Assembly: GCA_951213105.1 (NCBI GenBank)
Contig: OX578136.1
Location: 70,720,230 to 70,784,229, forward strand
Direction of reading: 5' to 3'
Origin: Amaurobius ferox
Lineage: Eukaryota > Arthropoda > Arachnida > Araneae > Amaurobiidae
DNA length: 64,000 nucleotides
Every line of letters begins with the position of its first letter. Position 1 is the stretch's first letter. Shown piece after piece: positions 37,777 through 50,439 of this stretch. The position numbers and the translations under genes were made by a program. The notes beneath the pieces are model-generated. The model did no database searches, had not been told where the DNA came from, and worked only from the letters and a program-made list of their open reading frames with translations.

Positions 37777-37926
37777 CCCATCAAGGACCGTATTGAAACG
37801 CTCAATGATTGTAGCATTTATCGAATTGTCTGTCAATGCGAACTATCGTATATTGGTCAAACTGGAAGGACCGCAAATAACCGTTTGAAACAATATCAAA
37901 ACGGTGTCCAAAACTGTAAATTTTAA
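37777..37926 (+). pseudogene. GIY-YIG endonuclease fragment of canonical Penelope-like type
   Basis: A 49-codon segment between stops reads IKDRIETLNDCSIYRIVCQC then ELSYIGQTGRTANNRLKQYQ. The IYRIVCxC...SYIGQTGR pattern, with paired cysteines, is the hallmark of the GIY-YIG endonuclease at the C terminus of classical PLEs (Penelope, Poseidon and Neptune groups). In those elements it follows the reverse transcriptase and nicks the target. Only the first third of the domain remains, and I see no RT upstream. The segment is a relic, probably from a different PLE lineage than the RT copies at 29-33 kb. Confidence 0.7.
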
Positions 37927-39109
37927 TAAATCTTTAAGTGTAAATCATTGATTGACAAGTTTTGGGTTTGGTTTTTCTTCTGCTTCTGTTATTCTCTAGT
38001 TTTCGATTTAGATTTCTGTGAAGTTTTTCATATCGATGAAATTTACATTAATCTCGTTAAAAATTTTCAATGACTACCAATTTTTCTGTGCTACGGCATG
38101 GCTGTGTTTAATTTTTGCTTCTTCTTTTTTCTACCCCACATTTTGAATTCATATACTCTGCATAAAATGCCTTTTTTGTGCTTGCTGCTGAAGTTCATGC
38201 TTCCTTCATCTTCTATTCTTTCTCATTTTACGTTCATTTCATCAAACTATGTGATGCTACAATATTGAGTTCTGTCGTTTAGCTATTTTCTGTTTATCCG
38301 ACATATTTCTGCTCTTATTTGAAAGTTCAGGTCGAGGACTGTTTCCGTTGAACAAGGAAATCCATACATTTCCGAAACTTACGTCTGCTGACAAAATTGT
38401 GTTTGCCCACCATTTTTCGTTGTAATTATTTTATCACTGAATGTGCACAAAGTGTGATTTATATATGACATAACTTATATTCAACCGACCTCATAGAAGC
38501 TTCTAAGTTACACATTATACAAACATTTTAAATAAATTTTAAAACATTATAAATTATTAATTATAAATTATAAAAATATAAAATTTCATTATTCACTAAT
38601 AATCAGAATAATAACGAAATATTATTCTGATTATCATTGCGAATGATTTTTTTTATCGCAAATTGATCCACGTACGTCATTACTGAAAGATTACTGAAAA
38701 TTTCATGTCTAGATTTCTGAAACTATAACTGAGAGGTTGGAATCTCTGCCCAATATTTTTAAAGGGACTCATTTTAAGTATCATCATCCGGTTATTTTTA
38801 AAAAAAAATTAGAGTGTTGTAGTATAAGAGTGTAAATCAATAAATATTTTTCTAAACTGGATAATTTTTCACATAAATACTTCATAAATTTACTTACTTA
38901 TCGTATTTGTAGAATCCACATAAAATTATTGTTCCTTGTGCATTTTGTGAATAACATATCTAAATAAAATATTTTAATCAATAAATAAGTAAATATTCTT
39001 CAATTATGTAAATTACACCATCGCCACACGCAAAACCACATCAATCTTTCTTCATTTTGCAATATACTAAGTGAGTGAAGTTTTATATCAATCTTTAATG
39101 AGTAATAGA
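37927..39109. other. AT-rich non-coding stretch
   Basis: No gene. AAATTATTAATTATAAATTA-type self-complementary text at 38545-38580, and CGAATTATTCTGATTATC-like inverted text near 38590-38640. Confidence 0.45.
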
Positions 39110-39330
39110 ATTGTTAACTATACTAGATGCTATTCCGTCCTATGACGGAATTCAAAATATGAAAAAATATTACCTCCTATTTGGCGTCATTTTTATCAAT
39201 TTAGCGTCATTTTTATCAATTTTTATCATTTGCGTCAATTTCGCAACATTAAAATAAAGTCGTCAAGTTAGCGATATCTCGCCACATTAGTCGCCAAAAT
39301 TTTCGCCAAGCATTACAGAGACAGATAAAT
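39110..39330 (-). repeat. Dispersed repeat R3, inverted fragment
   Basis: Reverse orientation of the R3 middle region: repeated GTCATTTTTATCAATTT and TCGCCACATTAGTCGCCAAA. Confidence 0.55.
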
Positions 39331-39689
39331 CAAGGTGTTTATATTATTAATTTTTAATTTTACATGTGTAATTTCTTTTACTGATGGCAGAAACAAATAC
39401 TAACAGCTCCAACAGATCCCTCTTTTATATTTTAGAATCATGTGTGCTGCTCTATAGTTTTATGCATTATCAAAACATAACTGATATTTTTCCAATATTA
39501 ACTTATTTAAAAAATCTAAATATCAAAGTTTTGCATTATGAATTATCATAAGCATTAAGAATTATCGTAAGAACTGCAGTAATGCAATCAGTCTTGTCTT
39601 ACTACTTCCTGAAAATATCTTCGCCACATTCATTTCTGGAAAAATAAATATTCCACTTGTGAAACAACTTTGTCGTCCCTTTCTGTTCT

Positions 39690-39990
39690 TCTTTAAATAA
39701 ATGATCCTCTATGTTATACTATATGCGTTGCAGGTATTTTCATTCTTAGTGTCAACACCCAAAAGTTAAATGGACCTACTTTAGTTAAACTGCTTTCTTT
39801 GCATAGAAATAATGGAAGGAATATTTCGAAAGGTTTTTTCCCATCACGAACAACTCCTTTTTGTTGTTGAAGACTTTTTTTTCCCATCGAAGCGGAAACT
39901 AGTTTAAATCCTCAGGAAGATAATCTGGAAAATTCTTTCTCATATTGTTATAACGAGGTGTTTGAAAAGAAAATGTATGGCAGTGTTTGA
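39690..39990. repeat. Dispersed repeat R5, copy 2
   Basis: Matches 17960-18260: GCAGGTATTTTCATTCTTAG, GTGTCAACACCCAAAAGTTA and CTGCTTTCTTTGCAT. Confidence 0.5.
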
Positions 39991-40246
39991 TGTAATAGTA
40001 TATGCACGGAAACTGAAGGAAACGGAAAATGAACGGTACTTAAGTAATATTACAAAAGTCATTAAATAACTAATAATGGCTTTAATCCATTACACATTTT
40101 AATAATTGTTATATGATTTTAAATAGATCTTTATATTTAATTTATTTTTAATTTAACTGCATATTTTATTTATTTTTAAATTCACTGAAGTACATTACAG
40201 AAGTCATTAACTAATAATGCCTTTATAATACTTATTTTACTATTTG

Positions 40247-40474
40247 TTATATTATTTTTAATTTATCATTATTAATATTTTTATTTATTTTTAATTTTAT
40301 TTTATAAATGCCTCCTTTTGATCGATTTAGTATTTGCGCGATATTAAGAACAGACTTTCCATAAGCTTTTAATCTCCAAATTTCACACACTTTGTCCTTT
40401 GTAAACTGTTTCATACCCTGCATTGTTCTGAATGATGAGAGGTAAAACGCAGCAGTCTTAAATATAGTGGGCAA
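40247..40474 (-). pseudogene. Possible helix-turn-helix fragment of a Tc-type transposase
   Basis: The minus-strand frame contains KQFTKDKVCEIWRLKAYGKS followed by VLNIAQILNRSKGGIYKIK. This fits the helix-turn-helix signature at the N terminus of Tc1/Tc3-type transposases (a short helix, an A/GK(S) turn, an IA..L.RS recognition helix). The rest of the protein is absent and composition is as AT-rich as the surroundings. It could be chance. Confidence 0.3.
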
Positions 40475-40548
40475 AGGTCTGCAGTACTGTTTTATGCAAA
40501 TTACTTACTACCTTATTTGCATATTTTATTTTGATTTTTCACGTTTTT

Positions 40549-40775
40549 TGTCACTTGTGCATAAACTTTTAAAACACGTTTTGTGATGCTCTTTTAGTGT
40601 TTACTTCGTTTATTGAAACCTACAAATCAAACAGGTATACTATTCATGGTCTTATATTGTTTATTAGTTGTTATTAAATATATAGCGATGAATTTGCATT
40701 TCTAATTTTCTTCTTCTTCTGATATCTATTTCTTATACTAAAGTGCATAAACTTTTAAGACGCACCTTATAATAT
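40549..40775. repeat. Direct repeat of GTGCATAAACTTTTAARACG
   Basis: The motif occurs near 40556 and 40742 in the same orientation. It may be the edge of a small element, possibly that of the neighbouring HTH fragment. Confidence 0.35.
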
Positions 40776-40788
40776 AAAAATGTAATAA

Positions 40789-40930
40789 TGCAAGTAATAT
40801 TAACATCGCCATAGAAGCAAAACAATGGTCATAATGTCGATAAGAGAAAAACAACAGCACTGGCCGAAATTTGATGATTAATCAGAATTAAATTCATCTT
40901 TAGGTCAGAGTATTTAATTCTAATTAATCG
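40789..40930. repeat. PLE-associated block with conserved inverted repeat, copy 2
   Basis: Second copy of the 27737-27885 block, including the ATTAATCAGAATTAAAT ... ATTTAATTCTAATTAAT stem. No RT is attached, so this is a solo fragment or a repeat independent of the PLE. Confidence 0.6.
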
Positions 40931-41503
40931 AAACAAATGCCTGTTTCAGATTGAGCAATATTATATTACTATAAATGCTCAAACTCAGACTACAGGCATC
41001 AAAAGATGAAAAAATGAAGATAAGAAGCATTAAAAAAAATGTGTATTACCTTGTGGCATGAACCTTTCTTCTTTCACCACGTGTGTACGCGATCGACCTC
41101 AACAGTATTTATTTGGAAGCACCGGAATGAATATGTCGAAATACAACCAGGGAGGTAGTACTAACGCCCACAGCAACACTCCCAGACCCGTCCAGTTAGT
41201 CAGAGCAGGAGACATGACAATTACTCTTATTAGCAATTCAGAATATGAACATGAAGCAAAGATGAAAATTCTTACTATACAAGTTATTCATAAAAGAAAT
41301 GGATAAACAAGAATGCCACTATACACCAATATAATGGCGCTCCAATCGTAGTTTCAAACTGGCTAAAGTGACAATTTTCTAGAAAAAATAACATTCAAAA
41401 TATTAATATTAATTTATCTTATTTTCCGATATTTTGATTTTTCCAATTTTTTTAGCTTATTTTATTATTTTTCATTTTTATTTATTTACATAATTAATAA
41501 ATG
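40931..41503. other. Stretch with a less AT-rich pocket
   Basis: 41058-41306 is open on the plus strand (82 codons) with balanced composition (AHSNTPRPVQLVRAGDMTIT), but no motif or splice context is recognised. GCACCGGAATGAATA (41121) also occurs at 28575 in the PLE A insert, suggesting it belongs to the same repeat. Confidence 0.35.
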
Positions 41504-41565
<62 letters not shown>

Positions 41566-41592
41566 TGTGTGTGTATATATATACATGTGTAT
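41504..41592. repeat. (TA)n / (GT)n microsatellite
   Basis: TA run followed by CATATATGTGTGTGTATATA. Confidence 0.95.
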
Positions 41593-41599
41593 ACTAAAT

Positions 41600-42320
41600 C
41601 AATAAAATGATGACTAATTGATGCAAGTTCAATATCTTTGGAAGAACATAAGGGTAAACTATAAGAATAACCAAATTTTCCGTTCGTAACGATTGGCGAG
41701 AAATTTAGTAGGATCTCGCCAATTAGGCGACTATTTTAAGTGCTTCCAGAGTAACAAAAATGTCTCCAAATTGATAAAAATGACTCAAAATGAGAAGTAA
41801 TATTTCGTAATTTCTGATTTCCGTCATATGACGGGCATACCTTCTAGTGTATAATAAAAATGCACTTCTCTCTGTTTGTCTGTAACACTTGGTAATGCAT
41901 TTGGCGAACTTGGAGTATAATTTAACTACTTATCGCCGACTTGGAGGTATTTTGCCCCAGATTGACAAAAATTTAGTCAAAATTGCAAAAATGACTCTAA
42001 ATTAATGAAAATGACGCCTACCTGATGAATTAATTGTTAAAATATTTTAGTATATGGGCCATATCTCTGATTGATGATGCTATCGATATTGATAATTGTT
42101 TATTTAGAGTTGCCCGACATATAAGTTAGTTGGGTACATTGAAATGTTTTCACAAGTTGTCATTCGGAAAATCGCCAAATATTCAATTCAACGTTAAAAA
42201 CACAGTACCTCGGACATTTTACATTATTTTTTGAAAGTAAAAGGAGTAAAATCATTGCATTATAAAGGAAAATCATGTTTTGCCCTCATGAGATTTTTTA
42301 TGATTGCAACATTCAACCAA
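41600..42320 (+). repeat. Dispersed repeat R3, 3' portion
   Basis: Co-linear with 43470-44140 and 48380-48890. Shared blocks are ATTGGCGAGAAATTTAGTAG-like, AAATTGATAAAAATG, AAAATATTTTARTATATGG, TCGGAAAATCGCCAAAT and AAATCATTGCATTA. Confidence 0.6.
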
Positions 42321-42589
42321 ATTCTGGTAAACAGTATAAAATTGAGTCAATGATTCTAAAATTGGTTATCTTTGGTTGCAAAAACACTAGTCGATTGGTT
42401 CGTATCTTTATAAAGAGACGTTCATTGAATAGAGTCTCATCATTATAGTTTCATAAAGATACGTTCATTAAATAAAGTCTCAGGCTACAGACATACAGCT
42501 TTTTTTTCATTTTTCCATTTATAAATTTTTTCATTCATTATTATAATTACATGCCATTGACTTCAAATTTTCTTTATTTATTAATTTTC

Positions 42590-44140
42590 TCTTTTCTTAT
42601 ATAAAAAGTATAATTTATGAGAAAAGTATCGTGACGGGCGAGTTTTCGATGTGAGAGCAAGTTTCAAGCATCCCTGAATACGAATCAAACGTTTTTGAGG
42701 TGATGTGTATGTGTATGTGTGTATGCATGTGTGTCAGTGAGTCTCTGGAGACGGTATTTCAAGAGCGAATGGAGCGATTCGAACGAAATTTGATACAAAA
42801 AATACAATCCATTAATACTGGAAACCGATTGTTTTTAAACGTAGTCGAATGTTCAGAATCCGCTTAAATTGTCGAGTGAAATATTGAAAAAATCATCAAA
42901 AAACCAAAACCTTTAATAAAGTCACACAAATAGTCATTTCTTATGTACTTTTTCATTAGAAACCGATTAACAAAACCTTTAGAACAAGAACTAGCATGAA
43001 CCATTCTTGAGATATTGTACATTTTTCAAATAAATTTATCAAAAAATCACATTAAAAAATATTAACGTCAAAAAATACAATCCATGCATACTGAAAACCG
43101 ACTGTTTTTAAACGTAGTCGAGTTTTCAGAATCCGCTTGAATTGTCGAGTGAAATATTGAAATAATCATTAAAAAACCAAAAACTTTAATAAAGTCACAC
43201 AATTAGTCATTTCTGATGTACTTTTTCATTAGAAAACAATTAACAAAACCTTTGGAACAAGCACTAGCATGAACCATTCTTGAGATATTGCACATTTTTC
43301 AAATACATTTATCAAAAAATCACATCAAGAAATATTAACTATTGTGAAATATGTTCACTTTCCATCTGAAATATCATGCGATAAATTTGGTGCCATCATT
43401 TTCGCGGATCTAGCACGTTCCATTCATGAGAAAATATACTTTGGGTAATGCATTTTTATTTGAACATCAAGAGTCATTTATCTGCTATAAGAATAACTTA
43501 TTTCTCCTTCCATAACGCATGGCGAGATTTGGCAACAACGTTGGTTGAATATCGCCAACTTGGCGACTTTTCAAAATGTTGCCAAATTAACAAAAATGCC
43601 GCCAAATTGATAAAAATGGAGCTAAAACAATGAAAATGATGACTAATTGGCAAAATGCAATATCTTGGAAGGAATATAAGAATCTTCTATAAGAAAAATT
43701 TATTTTTCCGTTCGTAACATTTGGCTGAATTTTGGTGACGATTTTGTGAGAATATCTCCAACTTTCTGACTTTTTACATGTCGCCAAATTGAAGAAAAGT
43801 TAGTCAAAATTGCGAAACTGACACTAAATTAATGAAAATGGCTTCTAATTTATGTATTAATTATTAAAATATTTTAATATGTGGACTATATCTCTTACTG
43901 AGGATTCTATCAATATTGATAAAGATAAAGTTTATATAGAGTTGCGCGAAATATAAATTTATTGGGTAGCTTGAAAAAGTTTTATATGTTGTTATTCGGA
44001 AAATCGCCAAATGTACAATTCCGCGTTAGAAACAGCCGTACCGTGGATCTTATAATTACTTTTTGACAGTAAAATGAGTGAAATCATTGCATTACATAAA
44101 GAAAGTCATGTGGTGTCCACATCAGAGTTTTTTAAATAGT
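42590..44140 (+). repeat. Dispersed repeat R3, longest copy
   Basis: Contains, in order: GAAAAGTATCGTGACGGGCG; a GT-rich microsatellite; GCGAATGGAGCGATTCGAAC; an internal 273-bp tandem duplication; the GCCAACTTGGCGAC palindromic core; and the shared 3' portion. No credible ORF over its 1.5 kb, so it is probably non-autonomous or very decayed. Confidence 0.65.
42801..43343 (+). repeat. 273-bp tandem duplication within R3
   Basis: AATACAATCCAT starts both units (42801 and 43074). They are above 90% similar by eye, through CATGAACCATTCTTGAGATA and TTATCAAAAAATCACAT. The other R3 copies have one unit. Confidence 0.9.
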
Positions 44141-44581
44141 GGCTTGAATATTATATTTATTCAATTTCTAGATATACATTTTATATTAATGCTTGAACAG
44201 TAATTACATACTACTCGAGATTAAATTAAAGCCGAGGAAAAATACGCAAGTCCTATAGGTCAGAAACCTGAGAGTAAAAAAAAAAAACAGTGATTAATTA
44301 TCCCTTTTAAATCAAGTCAGATGGAATTCTTCGTAACACACGGATCCGAAATACTCAGCTAATTCATTCATTTGAGGTCTTCATAAAGCTTGTAAGTTTC
44401 AGAGTTTTAAATGTCAAAATTCTCCCAGGTTCAGATAAAAATATGACTGTTGCCTGTATCTAAAATATGGAGACAAAAGGGATTCAATATCTTTTTGGCT
44501 ATACGAATTCATTAAGGCATCTTATTCATTCATTTGTACTTGATTTTTTAAGACGATAAGTTCTCTAATAATTCCAAATAG
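44141..44581. other. AT-rich non-coding stretch
   Basis: Nothing recognised. Confidence 0.5.
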
Positions 44582-44747
44582 GATAAATTTAAATCACGAT
44601 AAATCAAATATTGATAAATTTAGATCACGATAAATCAAAATTTGATAAATTTAGGTCTCGATAAATCAAAATTTGATAAATTTAGATCACGATAAATCAA
44701 AATTTGATAAAGTTAGATCACAATAAATCAAAATTTGATAAATGTGG
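44582..44747 (+). repeat. 31-bp tandem repeat, about 5.4 copies
   Basis: GATAAATTTAGATCACGATA units start at 44582, 44613, 44644, 44675, 44706 and 44737, an exact 31-bp period with few substitutions. There are no spacers, so this is a minisatellite and not a CRISPR array. Confidence 0.95.
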
Positions 44748-45931
44748 AGATCCAATTGGATTTTACTAGACACAGATACAAACTCTGGAGGACATAATTT
44801 TATGTTTAACATAATCTTATAAACATAGTCTTATGTTTTCCTGGCAGAAAAAATGAATTTAAAATTGCTGGCTAACAAATCGGGCAGATTTTTAGAAAAT
44901 CAATATATTTTAAAATTTTATGTAATTTAACAGTTATTTACAATTACTGATTTATTTTCAATTTAAAACAAAAGTGAGTAATTAAGACAAAAGTGAGTAG
45001 CACCAAAACTTAGCTGAGTTTTCTGCTTTTAGCGTTTATACATACATTACAAAATTTAATAACACATAACTTTTTTTTTACAATAAATATAAATATATTA
45101 ATTTTTAAAGATTCGAATAGTTGACGACCAATCCCAAATATGGAGCTCCCGTTTAAGATAAATCGTAACTTTCTACGTCTGCAATTAATAATTAAGTAAA
45201 TCACGGCATATACATATAAACATTCAAATACGATTGAACGCGTTTTATTAGTGTAGAACATTAAAAGAAACATTAAAATATATTTAAAAACACTTTGTGA
45301 AATTAAATTGCTTTAGCTAAATAATTATAAATTACACTGTTAAATAATTATAAATTACATTAGCTTATTATAAATTACACTGTCACGAAATAATACATAC
45401 TCTGAAATGTGTTGGTTTTCTCTTTACAAAATTCATTCTTTAGACATAAATTCATTGTTTACATAAAGAAAATTTCTTAAAAGTTAAACCTCGTTGAATA
45501 CATTAATAAAACATTCTTAATTTTAACTATAACTTTTTTCGCTACAAATTAAATCAAAATCTAATTTCAGAGCTGAGATTGAAAAGTTTGCTACAAAAGA
45601 AGGTCTGTGGCTTATGATACGAAACATTTTGGAATTCGAGTTTAAAGTTGTTTCTAAAATTATGATAGATTGCGGTGCTTCCTAAATTAAAACAAATGTC
45701 ACTTTGATATTTCAGAAAGGAAATACATGGTGCAGAGAATTAGAAATCACAGTCGCGTGTGTCTTGCAAATGCTATTTAAAAATAATAACTTTCACTGAA
45801 AAGAGCAAACTAATCCATCAAAAATGATATATGAAAAATTCTACTGCGAATTCAAACTAAAGTGAAGCTATTAAGTGAAATATTTTAATCTCTCATTTTA
45901 GAAAAAAAATAATTTAGTTATTTAATTGTAC
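44748..45931. other. AT-rich non-coding stretch
   Basis: No gene. TAAATAATTATAAATTACA is repeated around 45318-45365. Confidence 0.45.
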
Positions 45932-46028
45932 GGAATAAACTGTCATAAATTGCAAAACTCTGCAATTTATGCCAGTTTATTCCATTAAAACTGTCATAAA
46001 TTGCAAAACTATGCAATTTATGTCAGTT
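45932..46028. repeat. Tandem pair of related hairpins
   Basis: Hairpin 1 has 23-bp arms (45932-45954 and 45961-45983, one mismatch). Hairpin 2 has 17-bp arms (45989-46005 and 46012-46028, one mismatch). Both share the arm CTGTCATAAATTGCA and AAACT(C/A) loops, so hairpin 2 is a duplicate of the inner part of hairpin 1. Confidence 0.9.
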
Positions 46029-46110
46029 ATTGCAATCGTTTCTAAACTGTGAATAGTTATTGCAATCTTCTCTAAACCGCTGTAAAGTTTAGAGAAGACA
46101 ATACTTTTTA
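46029..46110. repeat. Further direct and inverted repeat beside the hairpins
   Basis: AGTTATTGCAATC is duplicated (46024 and 46053), and CTTCTCTAAAC ... GTTTAGAGAAG forms an 11-bp stem at about 46068-46099. Confidence 0.7.
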
Positions 46111-46356
46111 TACATGAGCTTGATGAAGCGTGAATTTCAATTTATTAACCTTCTAGTATTTAAGACTGTCAAAGACAAGGAAACTAATACTCTTAAAATA
46201 AAGCTGCAATTTTTTTAATAAGTTTTGATTAACAATGCATGGTGTTTACCTTTGAAAATAGTTTATTCAAGTGAAGTTAGCCTAGTTAGGTTCTGCCAAG
46301 TAATAGTGTTAAGATTTTGTGTCAGACTTTGGCAGGAGGCAGAACGACTATATATC

Positions 46357-46370
46357 TCCCCCCCCCCCCT
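46357..46370 (+). repeat. Poly-C run
   Basis: About 13 consecutive C residues (CTCCCCCCCCCCCCCTC), rare in such AT-rich DNA. Confidence 0.85.
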
Positions 46371-46379
46371 CATTTTGAT

Positions 46380-46940
46380 CACTAAAATTAGAAAATCATA
46401 ATCCATTAGGTTCGGTCAATCCTATTCGTTAGGTCCTAATCGTTAGGTCCGTTAGGTTCGGTGATCAATACTATAATTGCGCAAAGATTCAATCTTCTAA
46501 ATCACCGGGGGGACTACTTGCAGGACTGGAAATACTTTAAATACTCATAATCTCCGCCTCAGGGGATGGAATCAAAAATCTGACTACCTTAGTATCTGTT
46601 CTGTAGTAGATACTATAAGGGTACAAATATGCCTTCTAGATCACCCGGGGGACTTCTGTAGGGTCTAACAATACTTTTCGAAAACATCTATTTTCTCCGT
46701 CCATTGGGGTATATTACAAATTTTGCTACATGTAGTTTTGTCCCATTGTGTAAGTATTTAGTTTTCTGTGTCATCATAGGTTTTGTGTGGTCTGAAAAGG
46801 TTTTTATCACGTATCTTCGCTCCCAGGGGCGAAAGTCGAAAATACGGCTCCTTAGGTACCGTATCACAATTGATAATAAATTTGCACAGATTCGACCTTC
46901 TCGGTAATCGGTGGACTTCTGGAGGGTCCGGAACGGGAAA
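46380..46940 (-). repeat. Satellite R6, inverted degraded array
   Basis: Repeated motifs GGGGACTTCTGTAGGGTCT, GATACTATAAGGGTACAAAT and TTTTCTCCGYC at roughly 130-150-bp spacing. Read on the minus strand these match the units of 63185-63965 (GAGTCGGATTTTCGATTTT, CCCTCGG). The frames crossing it are not conserved proteins. Confidence 0.6.
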
Positions 46941-47814
46941 AACGCGTTACATACGTTAGACAATTCTATAATAAATTTTAAAGTGATTTTAATAAAATAT
47001 ATCATTACTTTTTGTTTTCTGTTCAGTACATTACTTAAGCATGGACATTCTTTTAATAATATACAAACTTTAGAGAAAATGATAGAAATATTTTGAATGC
47101 ATAAAATTAGAGAACCGAACGAGTTAAATCCACTTAACAGATGCCTTCTCGTCAGGATAAAACACCTGCTCTTGAAGATTCAGGCAAATTGTCGTCTAGT
47201 CAGATTTTTCACCGTAGACGCCACATACACACACACACACAAAAGCATCTACTTTCGTTACGTAAGATGAATAAACAAATTAAACATTTTCTATTACCTT
47301 AGTACAATTAAGTCTCCAAATCGTCTAATACAAAGGAAATTATTTTAGATCTACAAATTAAATATCATACCATATAAGTATATATTCCGTGATCAATGTG
47401 TATAGAAATAAAGGAAGGATAATGCAGATACATGAGGATGTTGATTGATCACAGGGTTTACCTTATGTTCGAAAGGCTTGGGTTTAACTCGAATTTCAAG
47501 GATGCCCTTCCCAATCCATGTAAACCTTTTAGAAAAATGAAAACAATAATAAATAAAAATGCACATTCCAGGAATTTGAAATCAGATAAAATTGTAACAA
47601 AAATTCCATATAGAACAATTTTAAACTATTAATGAATTACTTAAATATGGTAACCGTTTATTTGTACTTCAGGGCATTATCTCTTATTGTTGGGACATTG
47701 TACTATAAGGCGTATAAGGCTTTCGTATGCTATTCTCGGATATCTTTTATAAAGAGTATTTAGGCTCGCAAAGTTTTGTATTTACTAAATGAAAATTATT
47801 GACTGCTCTTAATT
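46941..47814. other. AT-rich non-coding stretch
   Basis: No gene; short (CA)n at 47225-47243. Confidence 0.5.
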
Positions 47815-48890
<1,076 letters not shown>

Positions 48891-49219
48891 CAGTGAAGCT
48901 CAGGAAAATGTTTTAAACTATATATAATTCCTAGGAAAATACGCTATCACCTCAATAATTTTTCCTCAATAACCTCAATAATAAAGGTCAATGAGTATAT
49001 ACGTTAGAATAATCGATAGTGAAATACGCGTCCGATAGAATAAAAGTAATTGCTGCGTCCTCAGCAGACTATTTGATAAGTTACGATAATTAATTCGTCT
49101 GCAAAGCGAAATAGACGAAAAAATTAGTTGCTGAGATTTAGAGCCCTGTCTAATAAGTGGGAAACGACTGAACAACAGTTACCGAAGGCATTTGTTTGAC
49201 GCATTATCCCTAGCAGTAA
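48891..49219. other. AT-rich non-coding stretch
   Basis: Nothing recognised. Confidence 0.5.
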
Positions 49220-49525
49220 TTCAATATTGGACTACTATTGGCTTTTTACTTTCCCCGATATTGGACCAATATGATAAAGTTGACATTCTGATGGAATTGG
49301 CCTAATATTGGCTTAAAATATTGGGAAAATATTAGGGCAATGTTACTCCAATAATTCCAATGTAACACCAATATTGGCGCAATATTGTAATGAAAATATT
49401 AGCCAATATTGGAGTCTAATGTAACCCCAATATTTGCCCATTATTGGAATTATATTGGAAATATTTCCAATGTACTTCCAAGATATACAATACTGGTTCA
49501 ATATTGAAACAATATTAAATGCTAC
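49220..49525. repeat. Palindrome-rich region built on CCAATATTGG
   Basis: About a dozen variants of (C)CAATATTGG, TAATATTGG or CCAATAT occur in 300 bp. Exact CCAATATTGG lies at 49368-49377 and 49403-49412, and TCTAATGTAACCCCAATAT / AATGTAACACCAATATTGG repeats are also present. The self-complementary core lets the region fold many ways. It also matches the CArG-box consensus CC(A/T)6GG, but the setting looks like a degenerate repeat, not a promoter. Confidence 0.7.
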
Positions 49526-49753
49526 TAGGGATGGAGCAAATTGCTGTTATATTCAGAAATGCTGAGGTAAGTATCACTTACATACACCTGAGTCCTACTT
49601 TTACACATGGGAACTATATTCGGCCATTCATTAAGTTGCTCTTAGTCCTTGGACGAGTCGGATGGTCTGGGCTTTCGACATGGGAACTATATCATTGTAT
49701 TTCTTTGCACCGGTCGTGAAATTTTCATCTACTTTTAACAATATTGTGATAAT
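49526..49753. other. Short unassigned stretch
   Basis: CATGGGAACTATAT occurs twice (about 49606 and 49679), suggesting a small duplication. No gene. Confidence 0.4.
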
Positions 49754-49985
49754 GTCCGACCCTGTAGCTGAGAGTTCTATGGCAAGAGTTCCCCGTGCTA
49801 TCTGGGCTCCAAGGCTATAAGTTCGAGTCCTACCTGCGTGCATGGCTTTTGTGGTGCCCATTAATGGCGTAATGTATTCAGTCTCCACTGGTGTGTCGGA
49901 GCAATTCCATATGATGGCAAATTTTTCAGAATCCGGTTGCCAAAAATAGGCGAGTGATTGGACAATACGGTTGTGCATCTAGCAA
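49754..49985 (+). mobile_element. tRNA-derived SINE, second family
   Basis: An A-box-like TGTAGCTGAGAGTTCTATGG at 49763-49782 and a B box GTTCGAGTCC at 49821-49830 lie about 58 bp apart, as in tRNA genes. A tRNA-unrelated body follows (GTGGTGCCCATTAATGGCGT). Composition is less AT-rich than its flanks. Neither a 3' simple tail nor a target duplication is recognisable, so it is either old or 3'-truncated. The head is not a functional tRNA because no cloverleaf closes. Confidence 0.65.
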
Positions 49986-50439
49986 CTGATTTACCTTGGT
50001 TTTATTACCAAGATAAATCACTTTCAAGGAATCTAGTACTTATTACCTTCGTATACGTTATTTATTTGTTCCTGATGTCAATTCCTTTTAAATAGATAAA
50101 TAGACAATGCTCAAAATCCTTGTAATTAAAATTTTTTGTTTATCTTGCTTTGTCGCCGAGTTCATTTGCAGCTCTTTTAAATTACATACTACTTTTATTA
50201 ACTCAATGGTTATCCCTTTATTATACTTAGACCAAATGTGTACATTCATTGACCTTTCTTCGCAAAATTATAGGGGGTGATTAATGATACTCCTTGGAAA
50301 ACTACATAATATTATAAATAAATCTATATAACATATAATGGAACAAATAAATAAAAGAATACAAAATAATTTTGTTCTTAAGAATTTCGTTAATATAGTT
50401 ATTTCAATATTTTTTCAATAAAAACGGTTATGCAGCAAA
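49986..50439. other. AT-rich non-coding stretch
   Basis: Begins with a small inverted repeat, ACCTTGGTTTTATTACCAAG. Nothing else recognised. Confidence 0.45.

Noticed and set aside
44582..44747. CRISPR-like array (31-bp repeat)
   Set aside because: Repeats are contiguous with no spacers, and the DNA is eukaryotic.
46688..47005. 105-codon minus frame near 46.8 kb
   Set aside because: It coincides with inverted R6 satellite sequence.
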